This document shows, piece by piece, positions 1 through 18,717 of a stretch of 64,000 bases of DNA. Position numbers and translations under genes: made by a program. The notes under the pieces were generated by a model, which made no database searches, was not told the origin of the DNA, and saw only the letters and a list, made by a program, of their open reading frames with translations. The stretch comes from Lucifuga dentata (taxonomy: Eukaryota > Chordata > Actinopteri > Ophidiiformes > Bythitidae). The number at the start of each line of letters is the position of its first letter. Position 1 is the stretch's first letter. The DNA lies in the NCBI GenBank assembly GCA_014773175.1, contig VXCM01001495.1:1-64000 (forward strand), in the 5' to 3' direction.

Positions 1-962
1 AAGAGGTCAATGATATAAAAATTTTAAATCTGCCTCTGAAACTGAATCAGCTTAAAGATAGATGAACAATACACAATCTTGCCGATTTGCTGATGAGTTT
101 TGGAAATTATTCAAATCATGTCTGGGAATATTATGGCTTTGTACAAGGATGAATTGTGCAAAATTTACACACGAGCTTCAGGCATAATGCCATCAACTTT
201 TGGAGAATCAGGATTAATATTTGCACCTCACCTATTGTATATTTCCTGGCAACTGCACAATTTATTCAACAGTTACAGTGGCTTATATCAAATAGGCCAC
301 ACCTACAATAATTTCTGGCAACCAATTACATCATTAGCAGAAATCCATTGACAAAATTGTTGGGGTTCATCTAAATACCAAATGTGATGTACCAAATTCT
401 GTGAATATCGCATGTAATTTGTAGGAGTAATTAAAAAAAAAAATGCTCAAAGAAATTCAAAATGGCTGAACATCTATTTAGGCAGAAATCTTAACAGATT
501 TAATCTAAAGAGAAATCCATGGAAATATGGCCACATGGAGGCACTTTATGCACCAAAAACTACAAAAATGCATTTGTTCTTCCATGCCGATTGGCCTGAC
601 TTTTCACCGAATGACATACGTGAAGTTGTTTTTGAGATATCCTCAGAAATAAGAAACAAGCAGGGAAAAGGGTGAAACCTCTCTGTGGAGGTAAACGCTG
701 CCGAATAAAATGCAGCAGGTACGCAGGAGGCTTCAGGGTCTGACTACTATCTGCTTCATTATGTTGCAGCGATTTAATCAAGAGAGAAAGAGCAGCTCTG
801 TTTTGCTTCTGCAGAGCCAGACTGTCTGCATGAGCTCATTAAAGATGGAGGCTGGCTGCTTCTCAACTCATGCACAAATCACTTATTCTTTCTGCGGAAC
901 ATGAAAACCAGTTTGGAAGGTTACAGCCTTCATCTGAAAGTCATCCTGAACTGCCCTACATG

Positions 963-1180
963 TTTCATTTTTGATTTGTCCTTTATTTCTGGTACATGTT
1001 GATGTCACTTTATAACACATTTAAACACCTGGTTAGACCTGGCAGCCCAGGCCTGATGCAACTAGCCAATCAAAACAGGCTGGTTGTTTGGGGGGAGGGG
1101 GCTTAAAGAAACATTACCTAAGTGATCTGTGTTCTCTCAGTGTGCATAACAGTGCTGCAGCAAGGAAGATTAGAAGTGGA
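963..1180 (+). repeat. Diverged dispersed repeat, copy 1
   Basis: Shares an ordered set of words with the reverse complement of 4225-4495: an ACATGTTGATGTCA block, a GCAA(C/T)..CAAT/AAATCA..CAG block, a G-rich TTTGGGGGGAGGGGG block followed by CTTAAAG, and an AGTGCTGCAGCAAG block, in the same order and similar spacing. It resembles a family very common in fish genomes, but I cannot assign a class. No coding capacity is visible. Confidence 0.45.
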
Positions 1181-2018
1181 CACAAAAACATTGTAAAGGT
1201 TTATAACAGACTCGTAAATGAAAATGAGAACGTAGAAATTTGCATAATATTTCACCTTTAAACTTTTGTCCAGTCCCATTGTCTGCTCAGGCTTTGGTGT
1301 GTTTCCAAAAGGACAGTATGATTTTTTTTTTATAAGGTGATGTGACTAGAACTCAAGGAAAACTACATTAGCACGCTCGCTAGCAAGCTCACTAACCTAA
1401 CCAGCTACTCGATCATGTGTGAGGACTAACTGCAAACCACACAACATTACAAGTTTTAGCTAAAACAACAGAGTCTCTCATTTTGTATTTGTTCCTGCCT
1501 CCTGTCAATTTTTTTTTTTTTTTTTTTTGCTATTATTTGTCTGATCCATGAATTCAAACTCTTGTTAGAGCTCACAATAAAATCGTTAAATGAGTTCCTG
1601 AATTTGTCGCTGGCACGGACTTGAACACTAACACTTCTTTCATTCCTCTTAAAAACTTCACAAACAGAGGTTTAGAAACATGTGTAGAAACAGTAAATGT
1701 GAAGTTGGATTCTGAGCTTTGATTCAATCTCATAAATGTACAAATGCAGATCTGTGGACACACTGCAGCACTCACCTTGCCACATCTATTCATGCAGCAC
1801 ATGGCTGCATCTCCACAGAAAGTGAGCAGAATGTGATGAGCTGAGGCAACCTGCTGCATGCAGCGAAAGCGCTTAGCCTCACGGCCGCCTCATTACCGAG
1901 AACGTTTAACTTATGACCAACCCTAGAGTTTTATTATGATACTGAGTCTGACATAAATCTTGGGAAATAAAACTACATCATAATTAAACACTAATGACTT
2001 GAATTATTTCTGTCAGTA

Positions 2019-2562
2019 TTACAGGCGAGGAGTTTGCATGTTTAAGCCCAATATGTACACCTATTACGTGCAAGCAATTCTCAACATAAAGCTGCATTTT
2101 ATTTTATTTTTCCAAATCAACTAATCTTTCAAAATAAAATGTTGGTGACACATCCACTTCAAATGCAATGTTTCATCTTCTAACACTTTGTAATGATTGT
2201 AGAGGTTTTAATTTCTCAGTAAAAGCCGTCTTCTCCTGGGACTATATTTCCTGGAGGAGACATACATTGTCTTCTGCAGCTTCGTGTTGGATCGGTTAAA
2301 TAAAGTTATTCAACAAAAAAACTTAATAGACATATTGTTCACTGTGATGGATTACGTATCTCAAGCATGTTTCAAGTCTCTACAAGTTGATTTTAATAGT
2401 GTACTGGAATGAACTGAAGCCAATGGCAGTCTGGAAGGTAGGAAAAGCAATTCTAAAATGTACCGCTCCAGTAGTATGTTTTGGGAAATGGCTTTCAGTA
2501 ACATAACATAGGGTTGTGTGTACTGGGCTCAAACATGCAGGATCTCCAGTGTGGTCCTTTAA
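2019..2562 (+). mobile_element. TTAA-MITE family, copy A
   Basis: Diverged member of the non-autonomous family best seen at 18718-19301 and 22308-22908. The left end shows a degraded GCATGTTTAAGCCCAATA block. The middle has the diagnostic GGGACTATATTTCCTGG and GAGACATACATT words and GATGGATTACGTATC. The right end reads GGAATGAACTGAAGCCAATG, CAGTAGTATG, GGCTCAAACATGCA and finally GGTCCTTTAA. The terminal TTAA at 2559-2562 is intact; the left TTAA has decayed. Confidence 0.75.
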
Positions 2563-3406
2563 GTCAAGGTTTCTCTGTTGTTTGTGGGTCAGGGATCCCC
2601 CACAGCAGCAGAACTGATTAGGGGCCATCAGAAACACCTTTGCATGTCAAACAGCAGGGATCCATGTTGGCATTCTCATGTTGTTGCCATCAGCTCTGCT
2701 GCCTGAACCTGAAGAGCCAAACAGCCCTTTCTTCAAACTCTCACAACCAGGTTTCAGCCTGAAACTGAACCTTATCCTATGTAGGTCACATGGTTTTAAC
2801 CCAAATGTCTAAATATGTGATAAGATGTTGCTTTGACCTTAAAGCAACACGAAAAGCACACGCTCTAAAAACGTGTCTGTGTTTTGTTTTTTAAACCCTT
2901 TGAGGTTTATTTCGCCTGCACCAATTGCAAGCCTTCTCTCCACTTTATTTCTACTGTTTTTCATCTTTGTTTTTGTGCACTTTATTGCCATACAAATGCA
3001 CTAAACTGAACTCCTTTCAGAGCATCCACAGCATGTAATTTATTAACCATGCCTTTAGGGAAATAACGTTGCAAAATAAACCACAATGATCCTACCGCAC
3101 AGCAAAATCCGAGCAAACAACATTGTGCTCACTCACTTAAAACCTTTTCTTCTTTTTGAAATGGCTAATATTTACAAGTTGATGGCACAGTGAGCCTACA
3201 GTAAATATTTTAAGCCTGTGCCACTTCAAGTCCAGGCCTGTAGTCTTGGGGAGCAAAGTGGAACAAAGGCAGAATTCACCCGCGATTCAGATGCAAATGA
3301 TGCTGGATGTGGAGATTTAAAAGTACAGCAGCGAGTGAAGATGAAGTGCCGCTGTAGCGTTGTAGAGACAGAAGAAGAAAAGAGAGAGGGAGAGAGAGCC
3401 TGAAAC

Positions 3407-3553
3407 ATGACTGGGAACTGCTTTCAGATGCAGAGGCTGTCCCACAGCTTGAATACTATAGAAGAGCAGTTGTCATGGAAACAGGAGGCTAAACCATCTC
3501 TTCGCAGGAGCTACATAAGAACCCCCGCCCCTGCCCCATTCCCTCGCCGATAG
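3407..3553 (+). other. Small open frame and GC-richer island, possible alternative 5' exon
   Basis: An ATG at 3407 opens a 48-codon frame ending in TAG at 3551, inside a GC-richer block (about 3.2-3.75 kb). I recognise no family in the peptide. Within it, 3469-3482 reads GTTGTCATGGAAAC, one base from an RFX X-box. It could be a promoter or non-coding first exon of an unseen gene, or nothing; listed so that the block is not overlooked. Confidence 0.15.
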
Positions 3554-4224
3554 CCCGCCAGGACAGGAAGGCAGGCAGCAACCTGACGGCCTCAGTCTTC
3601 CTGAGGACTCAGACAAAGGCAGGACAGGGTGGTGCAGGTACAGACAAGAACAGTTCATCTGTGGCGCACGATAGCAAACTCAGAAACCCTGTGATTATCG
3701 AAGCCCTCGCTCCGTCCGAGCAGGAGCTTCAACACCGGCAGACTGTATTTCCCTCTGAAATGCAACAGAAAGTCTCCCAGAATGGAAATACTTAAGCAAA
3801 CAGCAAGTACTTCGAAATTGTAAAAAACTGATTAATTATACTTAGTTACTCAAGCAATATAGGATTAGGTTCAATCACAGCTCGTTAGCTTGTTAATTCA
3901 GTACGTGTGCTGACTCAAAGAGCTGATCACACGTTTCTGTTGAAAACTGCAGCTCTGCGCTTTCTGAGATGTTATCTGCTGTTTCTTTCACTACACCTGG
4001 TTTTTGTTATATTGTCACAGACCCTCCAAATGGGTTGGTTCCAAGTTTCAATGATCAAACTGTTATATAATTGAATGTTATCATAAAATTGGAAATGAAG
4101 TACACATTATTTTTTGCTGTACGCAAAATGAATTAAAGGGGACACATTGGACCATTTCCATGTTCCTATTTTCATTTCAGGGTCGATTGTGAAACATTTG
4201 CAATACTTTTAACCTACATAAAAA

Positions 4225-4495
4225 TGCATGGATCCACTTACTCCCCCTTGCTGCAGCACTGCTGTGCACAGAGTGAAAACAGGCCATTTTAGGTGCTGTC
4301 ACTTTAAGGACCCCTCCTGAAACACCTGATCTGGTCTGATTTGCCAACTGCAGCATTGTGACTGCCCAAACATTTTCTTGATAGCCTCATACTATGTTGG
4401 TGTCTAACAAGGTCAATTCAAATGTGTTACATGTTGATGTCAACATGTTACAACATGTAGTCAACATGTTAAAGCACTAATCAAAAACAAAGCTT
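4225..4495 (-). repeat. Diverged dispersed repeat, copy 2 (inverted)
   Basis: Inverted relative to the copy at 963-1180, with the same ordered blocks (on the minus strand: AACATGTTGACATCAACATG, then CAAATCAGACCAGATCAGG, GGAGGGGTCCTTAAAG, GCAGTGCTGCAGCAAG). The end near 4427-4470 contains overlapping near-palindromes of the form CATGTTGA..TCAACATG. Non-coding. Confidence 0.45.
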
Positions 4496-5911
4496 TCAGG
4501 GCTGTTCGGGATCTATGGGTCTGTCTTACTGGATGCATTTCTATAGGCATTTTGACAAGCAACACATACTCTCAATATATTAGATGAAAATAGCAAGAAG
4601 CATAACCTGCCTCCTTTAAACTTTCATTGACTGAATTGTTACACCTCTATTAAGGAGGTCAAGAACCACAACCCCAGTTTATTAAAATATGAATGTGTCC
4701 CTACAACGATAATTTAAGTGAGTTACAGGGATGAATTTACATTTTGCTAGTTGCCAATAATTTTTATTACAGCCTGATACAGTATATTAGCAATATATCA
4801 GCAATCAGCCTGATTTTGATGAACTGATTGCTATATTGTGTGCGTCTTACTGAGTTAATAATCAAATATGCAAACAGGCAGATCAAATCTGATTTTCATG
4901 TATATCAATTTTTCCCCTCATGGAATCCATTGTTTGCTGATCAGATTTTAACCACGCTCGTTACATGAACATAAATGACTCATCTGTAGGAGATTCACCT
5001 CTAATCAGATGCTGTTATTTTTTTTTATTTTTTATTTTTTATCAGTCCTCATGCGTCAGAGAGTGAATGGATAGATTAAGACGTTTCATGCCTCCTCTTT
5101 CTCTGACATCTTGTTTTGTATCATGAATGGAACAAAAAAAAAAAAAAAAAANAAAAAAAAAAAAAAAAAGTCTCCAAACCTACGGTCTGATTGAGCAACG
5201 AGCCAAACTAACATGTTGCTGTTTTGCAGAGTCAGCGGATGGAAAAACTAGTCAGCACGTACACGCCTGCAAATGATTATAGCGTCTGAACGCACAAAAC
5301 CAATCTGGTCACTTGGAAATTACAAACGTGGACAGTCGCAAAAATGAAAAACAAATTAGAGCTGCCTGCTGTGTGAAAAACACAGAGGAGAAAATCAAAG
5401 CTGAGCATCACAGTTTGACACAACCACCAAGAAAACAGACAGCAACAGCAGACAGGCTGCCTGCAACTTTACAACACTGTTCGTACATCTCAGTCAGTCC
5501 ATAAAAATAATAAAAGAGACACCAAAGGGAATTCAAGGACAGATCTGTCCTCCACACACAGAGCTAATGCTTCAGAGTTTTGGAAAAAAAGTTTCCCTCG
5601 GGATCTAAAAGAGAAAAAAATCTCTGAATCCTGTCACATTCCATCAGACAGAGTAGTCAGATATGCTTGGAGTGAAGTCAAGCTAAAAGAGCGGAGCGGT
5701 TTGGGAAGCAGAAAACAGAAAAAAGAAGGATGGCATGGCTGTGAAAGAAAAGGTTACAGCTTTATCTGCACGCTGTGGTGTACAATTCCAACAATGGTGG
5801 AAAGGCATTAAAAGTACAAAAAAGAGGAAAAAACATCAATAATACAAGCGAGGGAAAGCAGGATTCGCAGGGAGGGCAGACTAGCAGAGTAAAAGTTGTT
5901 TACAGTGAAAT

Positions 5912-5938
5912 CTGTGTGTGTGTGTGTGTGTGTGTGTG
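5912..5938. repeat. (GT)n microsatellite
   Basis: Uninterrupted TG dinucleotide run of about 27 bp. Other dinucleotide runs in the window: CA at 7835-7860 and 7990-8015, CT at 14571-14609, GT at 36294-36339, GT at 52892-52921. Confidence 0.95.
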
Positions 5939-6630
5939 TAGGGTTAAATGGGCCTTTAAGCAGCAGACTCAGTGGGAAGCCCTGCATCCTGAAGCAGCTG
6001 CTCTCATCCTGCTCGCCTCGCAGTCGCCAAACACAAAGTTCAGCCATGAACTTTGACCCCAGATCATGTTTGCTGGATCAGCTGGGGTTGAAATGAACCA
6101 TGCAGACAGCAAAATATGGACTTTTGACAGCAAAATAACAAGCTCCTCATATTTCAACCAAGCAGTTTGCAATGCTTTATAACAAACAATGATGAGTCTG
6201 GCTTTCTCTGGACAGACCGCGTGCTCAGAAGATGGCCGTTACTTCACTCTAAACTTTTGACTCGTCACTTTAGGAGGATGGAGTAGTGAGGATACAACAA
6301 CAAGGGTTCATTCAGTAGTAGCAGCAGTAGTAAATCTACACTGTCACAATGGGCAGGCATTGGATTCTCCACTCTGTTTTAGCCCTGCTTTATGATAATA
6401 TAGGATTAGATAAGGTAAATATCTTGTTTTCCACATCCAGTAAATCTTCATACAGACATCATCATCAATGTCTCATATCAAGATGTGACTAAAAATTGTT
6501 TGTCATTTTTTTTATTCTTTTTTTAATTTCAATTTTTTCCAGTTGATATTCAATCTACAAAGTGTCACAAATAATACATTTATCTTTACCTACTTTTGAT
6601 TTTAAAGTTGTGTCTATATAGTATACACAC

Positions 6631-6846
6631 AGTGGGGTCCAAAAGTCTGAGACCACATAGAAAATCTGTGTCATTTTCCATGTAAATCTGGAAATAATCA
6701 GAACGTCTGACATCACAAGAAGCTCTTCAACTTTTCACTCAAATTAATAAGATGATATCATCATTTGTAATGAAAATCTTGGATTAAATTCAAAAAGAAT
6801 GCAAAATAGAAGCATTTGCACAGTGGTCTCAGCCTTTTGGACTCCA
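6631..6846. mobile_element. Short MITE with 24-bp inverted termini
   Basis: The left end AGTGGGGTCCAAAAGTCTGA (6631 on) matches the reverse complement of the right end (6822-6846, CAGTGGTCTCAGCCTTTTGG then ACTCCA), giving terminal inverted repeats of about 24 bp around about 170 bp of AT-rich filler with no ORF. TA follows the right end (6847-6848), which suggests a Tc1/mariner-mobilised MITE. It directly abuts the truncated TTAA-MITE copy at 6850. Confidence 0.7.
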
Positions 6847-6849
6847 TAA

Positions 6850-7065
6850 CCTGCATACATGTTACGTTACTGAAAACCAATTTCCAAAACATAAAATCGC
6901 ATTTTAGTTTTTCTGCTATTTTTTGAAATCCCCTAATCTTTCATAATCAAATGTTCAGGTGATACCCACCTTAAAATTAGTGTTTCACCTGCTTTTACAC
7001 AATTGTAGAAGGCATGGTCATTTTAATTTCTGGGTAAAAGTGGTCTTCTCCTCTTAAAATAGACC
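6850..7065 (+). mobile_element. TTAA-MITE family, copy B (partial)
   Basis: Left half of the family only: CATACATGTTACGTTACTGA, TTTCCAAAACATAAAA, TTTCACCTGCTTTTAC and GGTCATTTTAATTTC words in family order. The outermost terminus is missing, replaced by the abutting MITE, and the right half is absent. Confidence 0.65.
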
Positions 7066-7181
7066 CTAAGTGAAAATAACAGCATAATATGTCACAACAA
7101 TGGCTGCAACTAATGATTATATTCATTATCAGTTATTCTTTTGGTTATTACTTTTCCTCTTATTCAATGACTGATCACTAT

Positions 7182-7213
<32 letters not shown>

Positions 7214-8765
7214 TGACAAATACACATCAGTAGCTTCCAAAGCCCAAAGTGATAAACAGTTTGACCAGCAACCAAAAAATTACTCAACTAATAATACTGA
7301 AACAGAAAACACAGAAAAGAAAGCAACATATTGCATCAGTGAAGCTGGAAAAATATATAATTTTTTCCATCTATCATACACAACATACATACATTTATTT
7401 GCATACATAGCATAGTGATGACTAGTAGATTACTGATAAAAACAAAACAAAACAAAAAAAAAATCACTTGTCCTACAAAAGTAACACTCACATTTTCCAG
7501 GTTCCAAATTGTCTAAGATACTGGCATTCATACACTAACATAACATGCAAACTCCTCACAAAAAAAAAAAAAAAAAAAAAAACATGAAACGATTTATCAA
7601 TTACCAGCACTGAAAATGAGATTCAGTTTCTGCTGACTAACAAATGGATTCATTGATGAACTGTTTCCCTCAGGAGCAATACCAACACCAGTATCATCCT
7701 CCATCATAGCAGCATCATGTCTCCCTCCTGAGCAGAAATATAACTTCTCTTTGAAGCTGGGGTGTATTATTTACATGCCAGCTTTTATTTATGGTCATCA
7801 ATGTGGCTATAAACAAGGGAAATAACCCCCCCCNACACACACACACACACATACACACACCCCTGTAGTGTGCTTGGACAGGGGAGGTTATGAAGGCCAC
7901 TAACTGAAGGACGTTTCCTCGAATGCTTCCGGTCTGCAGCTGAGAACATCACTGAGGCTGTTGCTAATGAGTCCCCAGGAGCCCGCACATACACACACAC
8001 AAATACACACACACAAACACAGATGTCTTTGTTCTTCAATATTTTCCCACTCTTTCTGACCAACACCAACACTGACATCACTGTGCATAATTGTAAATAT
8101 TTATGTTTTTGTTAATTAATAAGTACATCATTTTTTAATTCAAATTTTAGTGTACATGTTTAAATATTTTAAGGGCTGTAAAATGACTCTTTCCATTCTA
8201 AATTATTGTGGTGATTATCTTTTTTGCTTGTTTATTTATAGTATAAATGTCAAAAATAATGACAAATGCCCTCCACAGTGATGCTATCAAACTGCTTATT
8301 GGGTCTGAGCAATAGTCATACCAAAAAAAAAAAAAAAAAAAAAAGCATGGAATTTACAATAAAGAGGAAAGCAGGGAATCCTCACCTGGAAAACCTGGAA
8401 CCAAGAAATTTTTATAACAGGATGAATAACTCAAAGTTGTAGTTGTTTATCACAGCTGATTGAATTGATTAATCAGCTAATCTTAACTCATTAACAAACA
8501 TCCCTTCTGCCTGAGTCAGTTTGTCTGGACCTGCATCTTTCTGGTCACTAACATGGCATTTTCCCTGCAGAGGACAAACAGAATCCATTATACAAATGCT
8601 GGAGAAACTAATTCATCTTTACATGCATTCCTATTTGAAGGTATGGTATTAATGTGGTTTAATAGAACTGATTTATTTATTGCGTTGCAAATTTGAGCTA
8701 AGTGACTCTCCTGGAAACAGAAAAGCAGCCAACATGCCACAAATATAACAGCTACACAGGTGTAT

Positions 8766-9150
8766 TTCAGAATCAGCCTCAATAAAACTGTCCAGACCAA
8801 CCTGGATGCATATCGATCCAATCAAGCCTGTTTTGCAGGAAAACGCGACGATCATCATGGCTTAATTAATGTCAAGTTACCAATATGCAAAAGTAAAACC
8901 CACCAATACATACACACAAATGCACAAGTCAAACGCCTACACACAGGTGTATCTCTGATGAGAGAGAGAGAGAGAGACTTCTATAGGCTTAGAAATCAGA
9001 TTCATCATTAGAAATCTATTGATCATCTGCAGAATCAGCCTTTCCATTATCAACACCGACGCACATCAAATGCAATCAAACATTGTTTGCAGGAGAAAAC
9101 GACCACTGCCTTTTAATTAATGTTTAACTATCAATATGCAAATGAGCTCA
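8766..9150. promoter_or_regulatory. Diverged tandem duplication with homeodomain and octamer motifs
   Basis: Two related blocks, about 8766-8900 and 9028-9150, both begin CAGAATCAGCCT and both carry TTTGCAGGA(G)AAAACG, then TTAATTAA (8862-8869 and 9113-9120), then CAATATGCAAA (octamer ATGCAAAT complete only in the second, 9136-9143). The two motifs start exactly 23 bp apart in both blocks, and the blocks are 251 bp apart. Sequence between the motifs has diverged. An enhancer-like element is inference; a decayed repeat is the alternative. Confidence 0.4.
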
Positions 9151-9534
9151 GGTGTCCTTTACAGGCTGAAATCAGGGCTGAAACCAGATACTTGATGCTG
9201 TTATAATTACCTGTTTTTCCAGCATGATCATTCTCTCAGTATCATGACCTTCATGGAGTGTGTATCCATGCGAGTTCAGCTTAATCGTTAGACACACTCC
9301 TCCTCTGCCAGCATCTTCTCTTCACAGATGAGCAGGAAAATAAAATTACAAAAAAGGTTGTGATGCTGTGAACTAGCTAATGTTAACGCTGGGACGCTAG
9401 TTAACAGTTCTGGTGCCTTATCCTTGAGGAAAATGTCCTCAGTGCCTCCAACATGTCTTGGCAGTAATTACAATAATTTAAAGCTGTTTATTCATGAAGA
9501 AAACATCTCATCGGTCAATGAACCCAAGAGGAAA

Positions 9535-9970
9535 AAACAACCAACGGCGAGCTGGGAGTGGAGCTAGCTAACGTTAGCTTGCTAGCGCTAGCCAGCGATT
9601 ATCAAATTTTTATTTGTCTTCTGCCTTCATCCATCGTCGCTTCGCTCCTTTCCCGTTGAAAAAAAAAACAAACAGAAACGTCTCATCTCGCCTCGGCAAA
9701 ATCCGTGCCGTTACTCGACGACGACATCCCAGTCAGAAATGTTCGGTGCGGGGTAAACGAGGAGACGCGAGCACCGTCACATTGATGCTGAAATGGATGC
9801 TGCTGGCTTGAGGGGATCTCCGCTTTCACGCTGTGACAAGACGCTGCTGCTGCTGCTGCTGCTGCTACGGTCCGGAGACAGAAAAAGGAGAATTCACAGC
9901 GTCTCAGAATACCGATGCTCCTGAACGCACCACGCAGCACGACGCACTGACGCTCTTGAACGGTCCTCAC
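9535..9970 (-). promoter_or_regulatory. CpG-rich, promoter-like island of an unidentified gene
   Basis: GC content and CpG frequency rise sharply against AT-rich flanks, with many CG dinucleotides at 9640-9970 and a (GCT)n run at 9841-9866. On the minus strand an ATG at 9736 gives only a 14-codon frame ending in TGA, so no gene is called. Vertebrate CpG islands usually mark a 5' end; orientation is a guess, with a minus-strand gene diverging from ptges2 the simplest reading. Confidence 0.35.
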
Positions 9971-11340
9971 GCAGAATTTGACATTCCTTTTTTAATACTT
10001 AATAATAAATGACTTTGTCTATTAGATAAATATTTCATATCTATTCATATCTTTTTTTAAGCCTTACTGTAAGGATTTAATATTTTATTCAACAACCGAA
10101 CCTCTCTTTCATCAGGTGAAAGAACACCAAGACTAAACTTTTATTTATTTTTATTTTATTTTAGCTATTACACTATTTACATGTAACATAATTTTCTGAG
10201 TATACTATTTTAACTTTGCTACAATTAACTAAAATAATTGAGGCCATATGGCTAAAGGTGCTTACATTAAAAGTAGCACTAATGGAATCCATCACACCAG
10301 CTTTGCAAAAATACCTAGTGCTTCATTTTTGGGAGGGTGGGATTAATTCTTTAGGAGCTATTATAATGTGAATTTAATATAGTAGCTTATATTTTGAAGG
10401 TGGAGGACCAGATATCACCTTCTTTACAAAAAGCAACAGCATAGCCTAAAGATTTCAAGAAAAACTAGCATAATGTTTCACAAAGGGTTTCTGTGTTTGA
10501 TGGCATTATTGTATATGACAAAGATGATCCTTCTGTGCCTTCTCTTTGTAGGTGGGGGCCATAAAGACCACTATTTGGGGAAATTGTGTTCAGATCAAAA
10601 TACATCAGATCAATTTTAAGTTGATCTGATCTAGCAATAATTCAATTGTACTTTATTACCCTGAATTTTGTCTCTCAGGAACCAATTCTGTTCAGGTTAC
10701 ATACAAATCCTGCCTCTTTGCTTGGTTTGACAAGTGAACTCAAACGTAACCATGGGTCGCACATAGAGACCTGCAGATGAGGTGGTTATTTATTTCTCGT
10801 GGTGGTTATTTATTTCATGGTAGACTAAAAGTACTTTGTAGGTCCAGCCATATTAATGCAAAGTGCAGGATGTTAAAATTCAGTGCCCCCAATAACTTAA
10901 ATATGAGCTTTAATTATTAGATGGGTGGGGCTGGTTGGGAGAAGTCCCTCCCTATACAAAATGAGTGAGGTTAGATTGGACAGTCAAGTAACAGTCCTAT
11001 TCATGTACTGCCTAGCTAGAGACAGTGTCTTGTCGAAGTATGTCCAACAGCAACAAAAAGAAAACATATAAGAATAAAGTAAAATAATTCATGGAACAGC
11101 TCCCGCTACATCGTCTTTCCTACTCATGCTTCTGTCTCAAAAAAATAATTTACCACTTATAGACATTGTGGGGTAGGCACGCACGCTTATCCCGTAATTA
11201 CGACATTTATGTCATGACTTGAAGGCACCATAAGCGTATCCCTGCCCCTATGGACGCTAACATTTCTTCGGAACGCCATTGGGGGCGGTATACATAATGG
11301 GCGTGACGAACCTGACAGGCCTTACTCTGGGCAACAAAGC
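9971..11340. other. Intergenic, AT-rich; nothing assigned
   Basis: AT-rich DNA between the CpG-rich island and the ptges2 promoter. There is a short tandem duplication at about 10779-10819 (GTGGTTATTTATTTC twice). No exon, RNA gene or clear transposon end was seen. Confidence 0.5.
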
Positions 11341-11360
11341 TCACATAGCATTCGTGTCGT

Positions 11361-11375
11361 GGTGCATTGTGGGAA
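11361..11375 (+). promoter_or_regulatory. ZNF143/THAP11-like site at the ptges2 5' end
   Basis: GGTGCATTGTGGGAA lies 13 bp before the first ATG of ptges2. It resembles the TGCAT..TGGGAA half of the ZNF143/THAP11 (SBS) motif, common in TATA-less promoters of vertebrate housekeeping and mitochondrial genes. No TATA box is visible nearby. Motif-level evidence only. Confidence 0.4.
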
Positions 11376-11387
11376 TTTACAAAAGCC

Positions 11388-18349
<6,962 letters not shown>

Positions 18350-18717
18350 CGCGTGCTGGACCGGGCGAAGGCGCTGGGAGAACAGTGAGCACTTTTCAGC
18401 CTCGTAAAGACTGAACCAGTAGACTTCGCTAGAAAGTGAAAATAAGAGCTGCTCCTCTGTCCCCTTTTTTTTTTCTCCACGTGTTACGGTTTAACATTGT
18501 ACTGCTCAGATTGATTTCCTGCTAAACTCTCACGAATATAACAAGTTGTGGACAAATCATTTGTACGCTGAATCAAAAAGCTGCATTCTGGGAAGTTAAT
18601 TTCTTTTCTTTTTTTTCCATTTGTCAGAAAAAAAATAGATTTTCATTCACCGGTGATCATTTCTGGCCTCTGCTGGGTGACATTAATAGAACTTATGTCC
18701 TCCCATGTTAGAAGTAT

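Larger units (their letters stand above)
1..9535. other. Gene-poor, repeat-rich stretch without recognisable coding exons
   Basis: I checked both strands for conserved exons with splice sites and correct phase and found none I recognise. Open frames here are short, lack family resemblance and mostly cross repeats or (CA)n tracts. Contents are AT-rich DNA, diverged dispersed repeats (about 963-1180, 2019-2562, 4225-4495, 6631-6848, 6850-7065), microsatellites (GT at 5912-5938; CA at 7835-7860 and 7990-8015), long A/T runs and a duplicated motif block at 8.77-9.15 kb. It may be the first intron of a minus-strand gene starting in the CpG-rich island at 9.54-9.97 kb and continuing off the left edge; that is inference. 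Confidence 0.5.

Noticed and set aside
1572..1859. 95-aa minus-strand frame
   Set aside because: No recognisable domain, no splice-site logic and no codon pattern; typical chance frame.
5808..6056. Frames containing poly-Cys-Val or poly-Thr-His
   Set aside because: They are translations of the (GT)n microsatellite.
9683..9970. 95-aa minus-strand frame with an eight-alanine run
   Set aside because: It lies across a CpG-rich island and a (GCT)n microsatellite, has no family resemblance, and its alanines are just the trinucleotide repeat.
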